Shown here: positions 20,929-31,463 of the stretch, one piece after another | Layout: the number at the start of each line of letters is the position of its first letter | How positions within the stretch are numbered: position 1 is the first letter of the stretch | DNA from: Yponomeuta sedellus | Lineage: Eukaryota; Arthropoda; Insecta; Lepidoptera; Yponomeutidae | Direction of reading: 5' to 3' | DNA length: 64,000 nucleotides | Assembly: GCA_934045075.1 (NCBI GenBank) | Contig: OW203729.1 | Location: 2,598,316 to 2,662,315 of the forward strand | Position numbers and translations under genes: made by a program | The notes under the pieces: generated by a model | Databases searched by the model: none | Told to the model about the DNA's origin: nothing | The model's input: the letters and a program-made list of their open reading frames with translations, nothing else

Positions 20929-23900
20929 ATGGCCGTTTCTGCAAGCAATGGAATTATCATTGACAAGCTTCGTGGTATGGAGGACTACAATAACTGGAAA
21001 TTCATGATGCGGATGTTGTTGTTGCATGAAGATCTGTATGTCTGCGTGGAATCCGAGGACGGATGCAAGGATGATCGGAAAAAACAAAGGGCACTGGCAA
21101 AAATTTGCCTGTCCGTGGGTCCATCAGCCTTGACTCATGTTCGGAACGCTGGGACGGCATATGAGGCTTGGGGCAACTTACAACGTGCATACGAAGACAA
21201 AGGATTGTGCAGAAGGCTGGGATTGCTGAGATCTTTGTTCGGTACGAAATTGAAGGAGGGTGAGACCATTGATACATATATATCAAGGATAAGTGAGTTG
21301 TCACAGCAACTGAAAGATATAGATTCACCACTAGAAGACGAGTTCATCGCAATAATCATGTTGAGTGGCTTACCCAATGATTATGACCCCCTGATTATGG
21401 CGTTGGAGCACTCGGGCACAAAATTGTCCAGTGAAACCGTAAAGGCGAAGCTGCTACAGGAGAACATAAGGAGGGATGAAAAGATGGAACGACCGGAAGC
21501 CCAAGCGTTAGCTGTCAAGAAGGCTATAAGATGTTTCAAGTGTAAGAAACAAGGGCATTTCAAGAAAGACTGTCCGAATAGAAACTCATCTGTGAAATCG
21601 CAAAATGAGAAAGGCAAGAGCCATGCACTACTGACTGCATTGTCTGTCAACGTACAGAATCATCTGTGGTACATTGACTCGGGTGCTACTAATCATATGT
21701 GTAATGACAGAGGAATCATGAGAAAATTCGTAACGGACACATCTTTGGAAGTAAACGTAGCCAACGGCGAGAAGCTGCGCATTGGAGGTCGCGGCGTGGT
21801 ATCTATTGATCTGAAAGACTGTGTAGGCACAATAACCAACGTGTTTTATGTACCAAATCTGGCAGCGAATCTACTGTCAGTTAGTGAACTGGTTCGTAAA
21901 GGTCACCATGTAACATTTGACAGCAAGGGTTGTAAAATTTACTATGGTAAGGTGGTTATTGGTACAGCGTCTTATTTGAATGGTGTGTATCAGTTAAATA
22001 CAAATGAAAGGTTGAAATGTAACATGTCGTCTGAGATTGCCATGAAGTCTAGTGTCAATTCCGGTGCAAATGACAGGGAATCTGTTCAGGTTTGCAGGGA
22101 TACGGGTAATGTATTCATGGAGGGAATGGAGACACAAGAAGTGTGGCATAAGCGGCTCGGACATTTGAATTCCAGGAGCATGAACCTAATGAAACAAGGA
22201 GTGGTTACAGGTATGGATTATTCTAATACTGAATATAAAAATTGTGTTGCATGTCTGGAGGGAAAACAGACAAAATTGCCGTTTCCCAAAAGAAGTAGAA
22301 CTAGGTCTAAGGAGATATTAGGGCTAGTGCACACAGACGTATGCGGACCAATGGAAGTAACTTCCTTGGGTGGGGCTCGTTACTTTGTAACTTTCATTGA
22401 CGATTGTTCGAGAAAAACGTTTATATATTTTCTACGAACAAAAGACCAAGTTTTTGACAAATTTAAGATTTTTAAAGCGTTAGTCGAAAATGAAACTAAT
22501 AAGAAAATAAAAGTTTTAAGGAGCGACAACGGTGGTGAATATCTTAATGGTGCATTTCAGGAGTACCTGGCAAGCTGTGGTATACGGAGCCAAACTACGG
22601 TCCCTTATTGTAGTCAGCAGAATGGCGTTGCTGAGCGTGCTAACCGTACAATTATGGAGAAGGCACGTTGCTTGCTGCAGGGAGCAGGCTTGAGCAAAGC
22701 ATACTGGGCTGAGGCGGCTAACACAGCGGTTTACTTGAAGAATCTTTCACAGACTGTAGCTGTCTGTGGCGCTGTTCCTGAAGAGCGTTGGTCAGGTAAA
22801 AAGGTAGATATAAAACATTTACGTGTTTTCGGATGTGTGGCCTATGCCTTACAGCCAAATCTACGTAAGTTGGATGCAAGGAGTAAGAAATATATCTTCG
22901 TTGGATATTGCGAGGGTACTAAAGGCTACAAGTTGATTGATCCGACGTGTCCGAAGAAAGTTGTCAAGGCAAGACATGTAACCTTCTTGGAAAATGTTTT
23001 TGTAAATGATGAGGTACTTCACAACAAGAATGATTGTAAGGTAATAATACCTTGTGAGAGTATGCTAAATAACTCTGATGGCACTGCTGAGCCTGATAGC
23101 AGAATTGTTCCGGGCACATCTGGCGTACAGCCACAGAACGTGAGCACACGTAGGGAGAATTTGTCTAGTTCAGGAGAATCTGAATCGTATGCAACAGAGG
23201 GGTCTGCTGATGAAACTTATGTTCCAGGTTCTTCAGACTATAATTCGGAAGACTCGAATGAAATAAGCTTTCAAGACATCTCTGATACGACTGAACATGC
23301 TCGGCTGGCTGGTATGATTAATAATGAGATTGATGTTCCTGATACAGTGCAAGAGGCTTTGGAGAGCAGTGAGGCAGATCACTGGAAAGCAGCAATGAAG
23401 GAAGAGTACAATTCTTTTCTGAGCAACAAGTGCTGGACTTTAGTGGATCTACCTGAAAGAAAAAAGAGTGTAAAATGCAAGTGGGTATTTGCAAAGAAGA
23501 GAGGTCTTAACGGAGAGTTACTACGATATAAGGCTCGGCTCGTGGCAAAAGGCTTTACTCAAAAATACGGCATTGATTACACTGAAACTTTTTCGCCAGT
23601 GGTGAGGTATTCTACAATAAGAATATTACTAGCGATGGCCGCTCAATATGACATGGAAATTGAGCACATGGATGTAAAAACTGCGTTTCTAAATGGAGAT
23701 TTACAAGAAACTGTTTTCATGGATCAGCCTGAATGTTTTAGAGAAGCTGGAGAAGAAAACAAGGTCTGTCTATTAAATAAGGCAGTGTATGGCTTAAAAC
23801 AGGCGGCAAAATCATGGTATGACAAAATTAACCATGTTTTGACTGAAAAACTGAAGTTCAGAAAGCTGTTATCGGAGCCATGTGTGTTTGTTTATAGTGA

Positions 23901-24864
23901 TGGAGTAGAGCTTATTATTATAGCTCTATATGTCGATGACATAATTTTATTTTCAACGAGAGGCTCACAAGTAAGGAAGGATTCTTTAAAGAAGCAATTA
24001 ATGAGCGAGTTTGAAATGAAAGACTTGGGTCAAGCAAGTCATGTCTTAGGCATGAGAATCAGGAGAGCTGTTGGTAAAATCACTTTAGATCAAACTAACT
24101 ATTTGAACAAGATTCTGGAAAGGTTTAAGATGTCCGATTGCAAACCGGCTCAAACTCCAATGGAATGTGGATTGAAGTTGAAAAAGGCTACAAACTCAGA
24201 TTGTAAGTTAGAATACAGAAATCTGATTGGAAGTTTGATGTATCTGGCGGTCTGCACGAGACCAGATATTGCCTATGTTGTCAGTTATTTAAGTCAATTT
24301 AATAACTGTTATTCAGAAGAGCACTGGAAGTCTGCTAAGAGAGTTTTACGTTATTTAAAAGGTACGTCTGGCTATGGTCTAACTTTCGGGAAAGGTGAAC
24401 TGAAGATCATCGGTTACACAGACGCAGATTGGGCGGGAAACGAAGTTGATCGTCGCTCATATACTGGGTATGTTTTTTCTCTTGGTAGTTCTGTTGTGTC
24501 TTGGGAAAGTCGCAAACAGAGAACAGTGGCTCTGTCTAGCGCTGAGGCTGAGTACATGGCAATTTCAGACGCATGTAAGGAGGGGTTATTCTTGAGAACC
24601 TTCTTAAATGAATGTTTTGGTGAAATACGTACTATTAACCTGTTTAACGACAGTCAGTCGGCTCAGAAGATATGCAACAACATATCGTTTCATGCTAGGA
24701 CGAAGCATATAGACATAAGGCACCATTTTGTTCGGCAATTGGTTAACGAAAAGGTTGTGTCTATAGATTATACACCTAGTGCTGATATGGTGGCTGATGT
24801 TTTAACGAAAGCATTGACCAAAGAAAAACATAATAAGTTTACTACTGTGTTATGTTGTAAGTAG
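20929..24864 (+). CDS. Copia gag-pol polyprotein
   Basis: 1,311 residues in one frame. Gag occupies about 1-230 and ends with the zinc knuckle CFKCKKQGHFKKDC (near 202). The aspartic protease follows (WYIDSGATNHMC, DSG near 250). The GAG-pre-integrase motif WHKRLGHLN is near 405. Integrase has a zinc region and the DDE core (HTDVCGPM near 467, RSDNGGEY near 530, QQNGVAERANR). The RT spans about 830-1080 (KARLVAKGFTQKYGIDYTE, active site LYVDDI near 1000). The RNase H (YTDADWAGN near 1163, SSAEAEYMA near 1203) ends the protein. The order PR-INT-RT-RH defines Ty1/copia. Gag and pol are fused without a frameshift or stop, as in Drosophila copia. No inactivating change is visible. Confidence 0.95.
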   Translation: MAVSASNGIIIDKLRGMEDYNNWKFMMRMLLLHEDLYVCVESEDGCKDDRKKQRALAKICLSVGPSALTHVRNAGTAYEAWGNLQRAYEDKGLCRRLGLLRSLFGTKLKEGETIDTYISRISELSQQLKDIDSPLEDEFIAIIMLSGLPNDYDPLIMALEHSGTKLSSETVKAKLLQENIRRDEKMERPEAQALAVKKAIRCFKCKKQGHFKKDCPNRNSSVKSQNEKGKSHALLTALSVNVQNHLWYIDSGATNHMCNDRGIMRKFVTDTSLEVNVANGEKLRIGGRGVVSIDLKDCVGTITNVFYVPNLAANLLSVSELVRKGHHVTFDSKGCKIYYGKVVIGTASYLNGVYQLNTNERLKCNMSSEIAMKSSVNSGANDRESVQVCRDTGNVFMEGMETQEVWHKRLGHLNSRSMNLMKQGVVTGMDYSNTEYKNCVACLEGKQTKLPFPKRSRTRSKEILGLVHTDVCGPMEVTSLGGARYFVTFIDDCSRKTFIYFLRTKDQVFDKFKIFKALVENETNKKIKVLRSDNGGEYLNGAFQEYLASCGIRSQTTVPYCSQQNGVAERANRTIMEKARCLLQGAGLSKAYWAEAANTAVYLKNLSQTVAVCGAVPEERWSGKKVDIKHLRVFGCVAYALQPNLRKLDARSKKYIFVGYCEGTKGYKLIDPTCPKKVVKARHVTFLENVFVNDEVLHNKNDCKVIIPCESMLNNSDGTAEPDSRIVPGTSGVQPQNVSTRRENLSSSGESESYATEGSADETYVPGSSDYNSEDSNEISFQDISDTTEHARLAGMINNEIDVPDTVQEALESSEADHWKAAMKEEYNSFLSNKCWTLVDLPERKKSVKCKWVFAKKRGLNGELLRYKARLVAKGFTQKYGIDYTETFSPVVRYSTIRILLAMAAQYDMEIEHMDVKTAFLNGDLQETVFMDQPECFREAGEENKVCLLNKAVYGLKQAAKSWYDKINHVLTEKLKFRKLLSEPCVFVYSDGVELIIIALYVDDIILFSTRGSQVRKDSLKKQLMSEFEMKDLGQASHVLGMRIRRAVGKITLDQTNYLNKILERFKMSDCKPAQTPMECGLKLKKATNSDCKLEYRNLIGSLMYLAVCTRPDIAYVVSYLSQFNNCYSEEHWKSAKRVLRYLKGTSGYGLTFGKGELKIIGYTDADWAGNEVDRRSYTGYVFSLGSSVVSWESRKQRTVALSSAEAEYMAISDACKEGLFLRTFLNECFGEIRTINLFNDSQSAQKICNNISFHARTKHIDIRHHFVRQLVNEKVVSIDYTPSADMVADVLTKALTKEKHNKFTTVLCCK

Positions 24865-24983
24865 CTTGTATATTTATGTTTGTTCTTGTGTTCATATAGA
24901 TTAAGTATGAACGTAGTCTTAATTTGGATAGTTTTAGTCAAGGGATGGTAAGGCAACTTGTCTGAAATTAGAATGTTTAGTTT

Positions 24984-24992
24984 AAGGGATGG
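24984..24992 (+). other. Polypurine tract of the copia element
   Basis: AAGGGATGG directly abuts the 3' LTR; expected primer for plus-strand DNA synthesis. Interrupted by one T. Confidence 0.6.
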
Positions 24993-25164
24993 TGTTGAAA
25001 TGTAAACTGAACGCAGTCTAATTTAGCGTAGATAGTTTTTTCCTTGAATGCATCCAAATGTCTGTCACTCTCTTTCAGTCGTAGAACAAACGTGTTGTTT
25101 TCAAGTTGGCAAATAAATCTTTAATTACTCAAGTAATCCTGGTTTATTTGCTCATAATCCATCA
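24993..25164 (+). repeat. 3' LTR of the copia element
   Basis: 172 bp, apparently identical to 20647-20818, followed by the ATTTA target duplication. Confidence 0.95.
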
Positions 25165-25169
25165 ATTTA

Positions 25170-26263
25170 TATATTTGATCACTGCAAGAAGGGGTTTTAC
25201 CTGATTTACTGAAGTAATAAATTCATCATTCGAAGTAATAATTTTTAATGGAATTTAATTAAACAGAGTTCCTGCCTGCGCAAAAAAATAAAAGAAGAAA
25301 AAGAAGTATTCTTTAAAAAATAAAGTATTCTTTATAAAAAACTTTCACAAAAGGGTAATGGTACCGGGTAAAAACCTGTATCGAGGAAAGTCCTACTTTT
25401 CCGATTTCCGTGATGATAAATTAGAGTTTTTTATTTAAAACTTTTTTTGTAAATATGTAAAAGCTGTTAAGTATCTGTATTCATATTGTATATGGTTACA
25501 GGAAAAAAATATATTTTATTTAAAACCTATTATTAATAGGACACAATTCGATAATACTTTTCAACAAAAACTTGAACAAAGGAATAGATAATTAGATAGA
25601 ATATTCTTTATTGTAATCAGAAATTATATAAAAATATAGTACAATTGGCGGCCTTACTACTAAATCAAGCAAGAATTTATGTAAACATGGAACATTTTGC
25701 AAGAACATTAATATTATATCAACTAATAATAACAAATCGAGTAAAGCAGGGGAAACTATCAAACCGAGGGCGTATATTACTTGCCACAGACATCATAACA
25801 TGCATGTTAATACTTAATAAATTTACGTGCAGTTAATACGCGAGGGAACAACTTAATCGCCGCCCAATTTCCTCGCTACAAAACCGCGTACAAGCCGCCC
25901 TCATGCCCGTCAAACATAGGGAAAAATAGACTGTTTCAAGGTGGTTTACGCCACGAAAGTGACCCTACGTATGGCGTCATACAAAGGGTGATTCCGCTGA
26001 GTCACTCCAGGCACACATGAGCATTCTTGGGGCTTATTGGTCAGCTGATCTGACTCAACCGATTAACTATTACTGGAGCTAGAGCTTGAAGAATATATGA
26101 CAGCTATACCTACCTTAGTCCATGTGGGATTCAGAGAAAAGAAATCCAATTTTTTTACTCTATACGTGTCATGTCTTTAAGCCAAACTCTGCCTTATTCA
26201 TATCATATTCATTTTATTGTGTTGTTTAATTTATTTCTGTTATACGAGTATGTAAGTATTCCA
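25170..26263. other. No gene recognised; LINE tail fragment
   Basis: At about 25580-25665 lies the reverse complement of a LINE 3' end (AATATTCTTTATTGTA...GGCGGCCTTACTACTAAA), matching 43905-44035 and 56785-56915. The rest is AT-rich and unassigned. Confidence 0.5.
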
Positions 26264-26352
26264 CCAACCCGGACTTGGCCACCGTGGTGGAGTATGGCCT
26301 AACCTTCCTGCGATGCAGGAATAAACCCGTGCCCCAGCAGTGGGGACACACA
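26264..26352 (+). mobile_element. S1 SINE, tail-only copy
   Basis: ATTCCACCAACCCGGACTTG to GTGGGGACACA, the last ~90 bp of S1. Confidence 0.75.
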
Positions 26353-26409
26353 GAGTATTCATTTCTGTTTATCACCACTCGTGCCCACTGCGCTGTTTCA
26401 AGCGCTAAG

Positions 26410-26600
26410 GTATTTGAACATCTCAGACACTAAGGTTTGCTCACGATGTTTACCTTCACATTTAGCGAGTGGTTATTACTATAACTTCACAAATGTACGT
26501 AACTTAGATAACGAAGTCATTGCTACATGCCGGGATTCGAACCCACAACCTCCCTAAGAGGAAGCCGGCCGTCTACCGCTTCGCTACCACCGCTCACTAA
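26410..26600 (-). repeat. Lepidopteran tRNA-related repeat
   Basis: Blocks 'CTAAGGTTTGCTCACGATG', 'ACTTCACAAATGTACGTAAC' and a tRNA-like minus-strand segment (GGGATTCGAACCCACAACCT ... GTCTACCGCTTCGCTACCACC). Related fragments: 4910-5058, 34330-34420 and 56890-56949. Confidence 0.6.
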
Positions 26601-26974
26601 GTCCTAAGCTGATGAATGAGAAGCTTGGATTAACCCTAACTAACAATGGATGAACACAAATAGATTAAATTTGTTACAATATCATTGTTCCCTTCAAATA
26701 ACTTAGGCCACCACGATTCAGGCCCGAGCTTGTGTGGTGGCTACTGCTAATGTCGTAGTTACAGATAAACGTGTGTGTTAATTTTTTTTTTTTTTTCATT
26801 TCGTTTTTCACCTGTTAAAAGAGTCATTAAACAATAATTCTTGTCCAATAAAAAAACATGCTCAGTGCAATATCCAATAAATTTTCGTCAAGAACACAGC
26901 ACACATAAAAAATGGATTGAAAATCGTAATGTATTTAACGATTATATAATGTTTCATAACTTTAAAATTGAGCG

Positions 26975-27322
26975 ATGGAGCGCAGTATTTTGGGCCTGAG
27001 GAGGGTAGACCGCGTCCGAAATACCTCACTACGCGCAAGGACCCGAATAATCGATGTAGGTGTCCAGACCGCGAAACTTAAGTGGAGCTGGGCTGGTCAT
27101 GTCAGTCGAATGCACCCGAATAGATGGGCGAAACTCGCCACCGAGTGGGTGCCACACGACGGACATCGAAATCGAGGCCCGCCTAGAAGACGGTGGAAAG
27201 ATGATCTCGACAACCATCTGCCGGAGTGGTCTGAGGTGGCCCAGGAAAGGAAACTCTGGACTGAATTGGGGGAGGCCTTTGCCCAGCAGTGGGACACAAA
27301 CATAGAGGCTACGAAAAAATAA
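26975..27322 (+). pseudogene. 3' end of an RTE-type LINE reverse transcriptase (5'-truncated)
   Basis: An open 115-codon stretch reads like the C-terminal tail shared by RTE/BovB-type polymerases: 'AKLKWSWAGHVSRM', 'RRRWKDDLDNHLPEW' and, at the nucleotide level, the typical 3' end 'GAGGCCTTTGCCCAGCAGTG'. The endonuclease and RT core are absent, so this is a 5'-truncated, dead copy. The ATG at 26975 is internal to the original ORF. It lies on the plus strand. Confidence 0.85.
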
Positions 27323-27762
27323 ACTTTAAAATTACCTTGTACTACAGAGGAATAAAACTGTAATATAAATATCAAAATGAGAACTTACATAACTGCAATT
27401 TAAGGCAATTAATGATTTAATTGAATTGAAAATAAAAACGATTATGAGTAAGAATGACCAATCAATCGAAACGTGTCAGAATCGAGATATAAGCGTAATT
27501 CTCCGATGAAGCAACTTATACATCGCATAGGTGACGCATAACCAAAACGTTACGTGTTCTTACAAAAAAACCAACAGTTTAAGCTGACTCAGACTACTGA
27601 CCTAACGATGATTCTGTGGTGACCAACAGCGCATGCCGTTAATTATTTGGTAGTACCACTGGTGTTAATGTAATTTCCATTATTATATACAATAAAGTGT
27701 TCTCTATCTTTCTATTTACGATCGATCATTACGTTATCTAATAATAATTGTTAAGTATTCGG

Positions 27763-27905
27763 TATCAACACTCGTATGTCCCCAGTGCTGGCACGGGTCT
27801 CTTCCTGCACCACAGGAAGGTTAGGCCATACTCCACCACGGGAGTCAAGTCTCTTCCGCGATGCAGAAAGAGGGCCGTGCCCCATCAGTGGAAACATACC
27901 TACAA
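27763..27905. mobile_element. S1 SINE, palindromic tail copy
   Basis: A minus-strand tail (TATGTCCCCAGTGCTGG...CTCCACCACGGG) joined to a plus-strand tail (CGATGCAGAAAGAGGGCCGT...GGAAACATA). Confidence 0.65.
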
Positions 27906-28408
27906 GGTTGACATCGATCGATTAAAAGCTTATATCAAGAATATAACGTTGCTCTCCAAAGCAGTGTATTTTTCTAAAAATTCAATGTTGATGAAGTGTG
28001 TACATCGAAATAACCCTGTACCAAACAATAACACTTAATATTTTACCTTTCAAACCAGCATATTCAAAGGAGGAAAGCAGTAAACAATTACAAATCAAGT
28101 AATCACCTTTCTCGTTTGTGTAAAGTTTCTCTTATCTAACAAACAACTGATAACATTGAACGAAACACGTCGTTCGTTCTAAGAAAAACCGCTGTGTAAT
28201 AAAAAACAGCGGTAAGTTAGAAAATTATTCACCTTATGACTGGAGCTGTTGTGCTGGTAACAGCTGGAAAAATCAAATATCTTTTGATAACGTTGCGTAA
28301 TAAAAACATTTGCTTGTCATGGTTCTTATCGCATTTTTTGTAAGTTACACGGAGTTTTCTTCAACACAACACCTGTATAAGAATACCTCAAATTGCAATT
28401 CGAGCCAA
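27906..28408. other. No gene recognised
   Basis: AT-rich sequence without motif evidence. Confidence 0.4.
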
Positions 28409-28957
28409 AGTTTAGAACAGCGTCTAAAACGCCGTCTGGAACACCGTCTAGAACGCCGTCTAAAACACCGTCTGAAACGCCGTATAGAAGGCCGTCTAGA
28501 ACGCCGTCTAGAACGCCGTCTAGAACACCGTCTAGAACAGCGTCTAAAACGCCGTCTGGAACACCGTCTAGAACGCCGTCTAAAACACCGTCTAAAACGC
28601 CGTCTAGAACCCCGTCTAGAACGCCATCTAGAACCCCGTCTAGAACGCCGTCTAGAACGCCGTCTAGAACGCCGTCTAGAACGCCGTCTAGAACGCCGTA
28701 TAGAACGCCGTCTAGAACGCCGTCTAGAACACCGTCTAAAACGCCGTCTAAAACAGCGTCTAGAACGCCGTCTAGAACGTCGACTAGACCCGACTAGAGC
28801 GCCGTCTAGAACATCATCTAGAACACCGTCTAAAACGCCGTCTAGAACGCCACCTAGAAAGCCGTCTAGATCAGTGTCTAGAACGCCGTCTAGAACACCG
28901 TCTAAAACGCTGTCTAGAACGTCGACTAGACCCGACTAGAGCGCCGTCTAGAACAGC
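28409..28957. repeat. 12-bp minisatellite (CCGTCTAGAACG unit), about 45 units
   Basis: Tandem array built on a 12-bp unit with variants (AAAACG, GAACAC, GAACAG) arranged in a higher-order pattern. The end of the array, GTCGACTAGACCCGACTAG, is itself repeated (28778-28797 and 28920-28939). Because the unit length is a multiple of three, it stays open in two plus-strand frames as (RTPS)n- and (RRLE)n-like peptides. Confidence 0.95.
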
Positions 28958-29206
28958 GAAACCAATGTTTAAACAATTTTATTAAATTCGCTTTACACAC
29001 TACACAGAATCTATAAAGATGAATGTTAATTCTGTATAACACATTATATAGTTTGAAGGATGTATCTATCAAACAGCAACTTTACAAGCTGGAAAAACGT
29101 AAAAAATAGTTTTTTTATGGAATATTTAACAAAAAAAAAACAAAGTTGCTGATATCGATAATTGTGATTGAGTTGCTTTAAGGAATTCCGCATGTTTGAC
29201 CCTGTA

Positions 29207-29248
29207 TATCGTCCTCTCAGCTCGGAAGATCGAGCTGAGAGGACGATA
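29207..29248. repeat. Perfect 18-bp inverted repeat with 6-nt loop
   Basis: Stem TATCGTCCTCTCAGCTCG against its exact complement, loop GAAGAT (29225-29230). Confidence 0.9.
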
Positions 29249-29814
29249 AACATCCACGAAAAACCGGAGTGAAAGTACCGAACAAAGAGGGCATCTTGTA
29301 GTGTCAGTCAGTGACTCCACCTAAATCGGTTTCATTATCATTTTACGACCAACGGATACCGCTTAGAAGTGAATCGAACTGTAATATCGATGCGTTTACG
29401 AACAATACGACGTGTAGCGACAGCATTTTAATTTCGATACGTTCGGCGGCACTTCCGGCGCAATGGCGGCACTTCCGGTCTGCGCCCGCGCATCGCATAC
29501 TGAGGGCTGCAGTTGCAGTGTCGAGTGACATCTGGTGGTCGAGTGGAATGGTGATTCCGGCGCTTTGGGTCACCAATGGAATCAAAATCGTAACTTGTTT
29601 TATAATTATAACACGTCTTATCAAGAAGTAAACATTAAAAATATTAATACCTATGATCACAATTTTTAGAACACACAGCCTACAACGTAGTATCAACATC
29701 CTAGGAATTTTATAATAAAACATGTTATGCTTTTTATTTCCTTGGTGGCGCTACCAATGAATTTGTTTTCTAAGTTACGTATATTTGTGAATTTGTATTA
29801 GCAATTTATTAAGC
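29249..29814. other. No gene recognised; small GC-rich island
   Basis: At 29445-29525 there is a GC-rich patch with two copies of GGCGGCACTTCCGG 19 bp apart (ETS-like ACTTCCGG). No coding exon recognised next to it. Confidence 0.4.
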
Positions 29815-29985
29815 TCACTGTGAAGGAAAATATCGTGAGGAAACCTGACTGCCTCAGGAATTCACATAACTCAGCGCTTGAAATTGTCAATCCACGGTGG
29901 GCACGCGTGGTTATTAAGCCCAAACTCTTTCACTGAGAGAAGGCCTGTGCCCAACCGTGGGACGAATATAGGCTTCATTATTATT
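29815..29985 (-). repeat. Lepidopteran repeat (AAGGCCTGTGCCCA-type 3' end)
   Basis: Blocks 'GAAGGAAAATATCGTGAGGA', 'CAATCCACGGTGGGCACGCG' and 'AGAAGGCCTGTGCCCAACCG', also found near 46980-47062 and 56690-56785. Orientation is uncertain. Confidence 0.55.
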
Positions 29986-30073
29986 TATTATTTTGCATTG
30001 AAGATAAATGGCGGAAAGTAGATTAGAGTCACTGTTACAAGAGTCTTTCAGTTAGACGTAGAAACTAATTGAT

Positions 30074-30180
30074 ATCAACCCTTGTATGTCCCCACTGCTG
30101 AGGCACGGGTCTCTTCCTGTATCGCAAGAAGGTTAGGCCATACTCCACCACGGGGGCAAAGTCCGGGTGCGACGCCTCAA
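30074..30180 (-). mobile_element. S1 SINE tail, minus strand
   Basis: TATGTCCCCACTGCTGAGGC to AAAGTCCGGG, abutting the subfamily-2 element in the opposite orientation. Confidence 0.75.
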
Positions 30181-30520
30181 TACACGCCCAGTATCGTCGG
30201 GACGGTATTGGACAATAATTACGTTTAGGTTTCGCTCGTAGCCCCGGCTGCCTGAGTGATCTTAAACGATCACAAAGGTTAAGCAACACAAGGCGGTTCC
30301 GTGCTTCGCAAGGCACTTCAAGCAGTTGGTGCCGGCTACCGTCGATAGATGGTAGTCGCTAAGCCAAGTCAGATGCCTTAGGGCGGCTTGAAAAACTTCT
30401 GACAGTAAGACCAGCCACTAGTCTTGCAGGCCTCCACCAATCCGCACTTGGCCCCCGTGGTGTAGTATGGCCTATACCTTCCTCAGGGAAGAGACCCGTG
30501 CCCCTCGGTGGGGACATAAT
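30181..30520 (+). mobile_element. S1 SINE subfamily 2
   Basis: Diverged head with GGTTAAGCAACACAAGGCGG (5S-like), then the body GTGCCGGCTACCGTCGATAG and tail CCCCTCGGTGGGGACATAA. Confidence 0.75.
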
Positions 30521-30576
30521 GGGTTGATGCTGATGAAAGTTTAGGCTAGCGGCGAAACATTCAAAGCTGACTTTAA

Positions 30577-30654
30577 CTTAAAAACCTATTTAGAGGCTAA
30601 AAATTTCACCCATGCCGGGATTCGAACCCGCAACCTCTGGCTATCCGTGCCATA
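30577..30654 (-). mobile_element. T1 fragment
   Basis: 'AAAAACCTATTTAGAGGCTA' through GGGATTCGAACCCGCAACCT to GGCTATCCGTGCC. Confidence 0.7.
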
Positions 30655-31100
30655 ATCATCTGGGGATAACTGTACGGAAATAAAGTGGCAGCCGCGGAGT
30701 CTGTTCCAATGCCACCATCTGGCGATGATTTGTAGCCTATTAAAGTAAACCTTGATGATTATAGAGCCTAGCGCAATAATGTCATAACAGGTAAAGCTAA
30801 CGAGCTGCACAGAGGTGCCTCGCAACACGTGTCGAGTGTTTACGTCAGCCGGTATTTAATTTAATATCTAAACAGAATGCTGCTTCAAGAAACCACAGTC
30901 TTGAGTCACCTTGAGCGTAGCGTGTGTCACGATCAGTATTGAATTGGTGATATAATACCTACTTCCTTCTCGTTGATGACAAGTATGACAACGGGTTTAT
31001 ATTTACCTGTCGAACTAATATTGCTAATACTAGACTTCTTCCGGGTGACATTCGATTTAAATGACATATTAAAACTATTATACCAAAACAACATATTAGA
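30655..31100. other. No gene recognised
   Basis: No repeat or gene assigned by eye. Confidence 0.4.
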
Positions 31101-31463
31101 AGCGCTCGTGGCCTAGCCGAGCCGAGTGATTGGAATCAATCAGACGAGTTAAGCAACAAAAGGCGGCGTCACGTGCAGGATGGGTGACTGTCCTGTGACT
31201 ACCGCTAGTGGCATTTTTCCGAGCGCTTCCGTGCTTCGCAAGGCACGTAAAGCCATTGGTGCCGGCTGTCATGTAATGGCAGTCGTTAAGCCATGACAGA
31301 AGCCTTATGGGTGGCTTGATAACTTCTGACAGTAAGGCCCGCCACTGTCATACAATCCTCCACCAACCCGGACTTGGCCCCCGTGGTGGAGTATGGCCTA
31401 ACATCCTACGATACAGGAAGAGACCCGTGCCCCAGCAGTGGGGACATACAAGGGTTGATATCA
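31101..31463 (+). mobile_element. S1 SINE, full-length reference copy
   Basis: Head 31101-31200 with GCGCTCGTGGCCTAG, GAGTTAAGCAACAAAAGGC and GGATGGGTGACTG, aligning to the promoter-bearing 3' half of 5S rRNA. Then the body (CTACCGCTAGTGGCATTTTT, GGCACGTAAAGCCATTGGTG, CTTCTGACAGTAAGGCCCGC) and the tail GTGGGGACATACAAGGGTTG with a short AT-rich end. Confidence 0.9.

Larger units (their letters stand above)
20647..25164 (+). mobile_element. Complete Ty1/copia LTR retrotransposon
   Basis: A 4,518-bp element bounded by 172-bp LTRs (20647-20818 and 24993-25164) that start TGTTGAAATG and end AATCCATCA. By eye the two LTRs are identical. Both flanks carry the 5-bp duplication ATTTA (20642-20646 and 25165-25169). 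A primer-binding site directly follows the left LTR and a purine tract directly precedes the right LTR. One long gag-pol ORF is intact. All features of a recent, potentially autonomous insertion are present. Confidence 0.97.

Noticed and set aside
28310..28939. Arg/Glu- or TPSR-repeat protein
   Set aside because: The open frames result from a 12-bp tandem repeat; no start context, no unique flanking domain.
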